Assembly: GCF_041053105.1 (NCBI RefSeq)
Contig: NZ_CP163444.1
Location: 7,782,501-7,846,500, forward strand
Direction of reading: 5' to 3'
DNA: 64,000 nucleotides
Source of the DNA: Streptomyces sp. R44
Lineage (GTDB): Bacteria; Actinomycetota; Actinomycetes; Streptomycetales; Streptomycetaceae
Positions 63,204 through 64,000 of the stretch are shown here, one piece after another. Made by a program: the position numbers and the translations under genes. The notes under the pieces were generated by a model that saw only the letters and a list, made by a program, of their open reading frames with translations, had not been told where the DNA came from and did not search any database. Within the stretch, counting starts at the first letter, position 1. Each line of letters opens with the position of its first letter.

Positions 63204-64000
63204 GTGACACAGCCCGCCCCGACCACAGAGACCGGACCCGCCGCCGAACCCGGCTCTCCGCCCCGCCCCCAGTCCCTGATGCTGACCTTCTTCGGCATCC
63301 ACGTCCTCGGCACCGGAACCGCCCTGTCCTCGGCGAGCGTGATCGACGCCTTCGCCCGGGTCGACGTCGGCGAGGACGCCGTCCGCTCCACGCTGACCCG
63401 CATGGTCGCCCGCGGACTGCTCGAACGGCACCGGCGCGGCCGCAGGATGTACTTCTCGCTCACGCCCCGCGCCGCCGAGGTCCTCGCCGACGGTCAGGAA
63501 CGGATCCACCGCACCGGCGCCGTCAACCGCGCCTGGGACGGCACCTGGACCCTGGTCGGCTTCTCGCTGCCCGAGTCCTGGCGCAGCGAACGCCACGACC
63601 TGCGCTCACGGCTCGTCTGGGCGGGCTTCGGCCCGCTGCAGAGCGGCCTCTGGGTGGCCCCCGGCCGGGTGGACGTCGCCCCCATCGCGGCCGAGCTCGG
63701 GCTGGGGGACCGTATCAGGGCCTTCCACGGCGAGGCCGCCGCACCGACCGAGGCCGGCCCCCTGCTCCGTACCGCCTTCGACGTCGACGCGATCGCCGAC
63801 GGCTACCGCGCCTTCCTGGCCCGCTGGGGCGCGGACACCGCCTCCGGCGAGGCGCGCGACGACCTCGGCAGGCTGCTCCTGCTCCACACCGACTGGCTCG
63901 ACCTGGTCCGCCGGGACCCGCACCTGCCCGCCGAGCACCTGCCGGCCGACTGGCCCGCCGAGTCCGCCGAGACCCTCTTCCGCGAGCTCTCCGCCCACTA
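63204..64000 (+). CDS. PaaX-family transcriptional regulator, partial (runs off right edge)
   Basis: 265 codons are visible from GTG 63204. N-terminal PaaX winged helix: SLMLTFFGIHVLGTGTALSS, DAVRSTLTRMVARGLLERHR. The central PaaX domain follows: VNRAWDGTWTLVGFSLPESW then RSRLVWAGFGPLQSGLWVAP. PaaX proteins repress phenylacetate and related CoA-dependent catabolism, bound to an acyl-CoA. Divergent from the SDR operon, which it probably controls. Confidence 0.9.
   Translation, partial: MTQPAPTTETGPAAEPGSPPRPQSLMLTFFGIHVLGTGTALSSASVIDAFARVDVGEDAVRSTLTRMVARGLLERHRRGRRMYFSLTPRAAEVLADGQERIHRTGAVNRAWDGTWTLVGFSLPESWRSERHDLRSRLVWAGFGPLQSGLWVAPGRVDVAPIAAELGLGDRIRAFHGEAAAPTEAGPLLRTAFDVDAIADGYRAFLARWGADTASGEARDDLGRLLLLHTDWLDLVRRDPHLPAEHLPADWPAESAETLFRELSAH

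Overview
The window is about 72% GC with strong GC3 bias, many ATGA start/stop overlaps, frequent GTG/TTG starts and dense actinomycete regulator families (LuxR, MarR, Lrp, GntR, MerR, LacI, TetR, IclR, PaaX). This fits a Streptomyces chromosome or a very close relative. No rRNA, tRNA, CRISPR array or prophage was seen.

Layout. 1-8.3 kb is a patchwork with several broken genes: a clipped pair at the left edge, a frameshifted small winged-helix-like gene, a possible SpoIIE-phosphatase scrap and a 5'-truncated secreted beta-propeller. Between them lie an intact GNAT/AAA+ fusion, a flavin reductase with a SnoaL-like partner, a VOC protein, a Nudix hydrolase and an apparently intact IS5-family insertion sequence with a TTA target duplication. 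8.3-22.6 kb carries a universal stress protein, a DUF5997 / LysR-sensor pair, a Cyt-like pore-forming-toxin homologue, an AurF-type diiron oxygenase with its own ferredoxin/reductase behind two tandem palindromes, a secreted subtilase, a large secreted alpha-amylase, YrdB, and a six-bladed PLL-type lectin with an unknown C-terminal domain next to a LuxR regulator. 22.6-29.8 kb holds a MarR/MFS divergent pair, an Lrp/MFS/M20-amidohydrolase unit and a SMP-30 lactonase.

29.8-37.6 kb is the most unusual locus. It is a tightly packed minus-strand operon: GntR/UTRA regulator, two-cluster ferredoxin resembling AprB, lipoprotein binding protein with an extra NosL-like tail, permease, ATPase, and an AprA-like flavoprotein fused to about nine HEAT repeats. 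It looks like a dedicated importer plus flavin/Fe-S redox pair, perhaps for a sulfonate-like compound. 37.7-49.2 kb contains a MerR/double-hydrolase pair, a LacI-controlled dipeptide-type ABC operon and a TetR/amidohydrolase pair.

49.3-59.2 kb has a secreted pyroglutamyl-peptidase-like protein and then the protocatechuate branch of the beta-ketoadipate pathway: a double-IclR regulator divergent from pcaI-J-H-G-B-L-pobA. The run converts 4-hydroxybenzoate to beta-ketoadipyl-CoA. pcaF thiolase is absent and pcaL appears frameshifted near its start. 59.2-64 kb is a four-gene catabolic operon (SDR, amidohydrolase, acyl-CoA synthetase, MaoC) divergent from a PaaX-type regulator that runs off the right edge.
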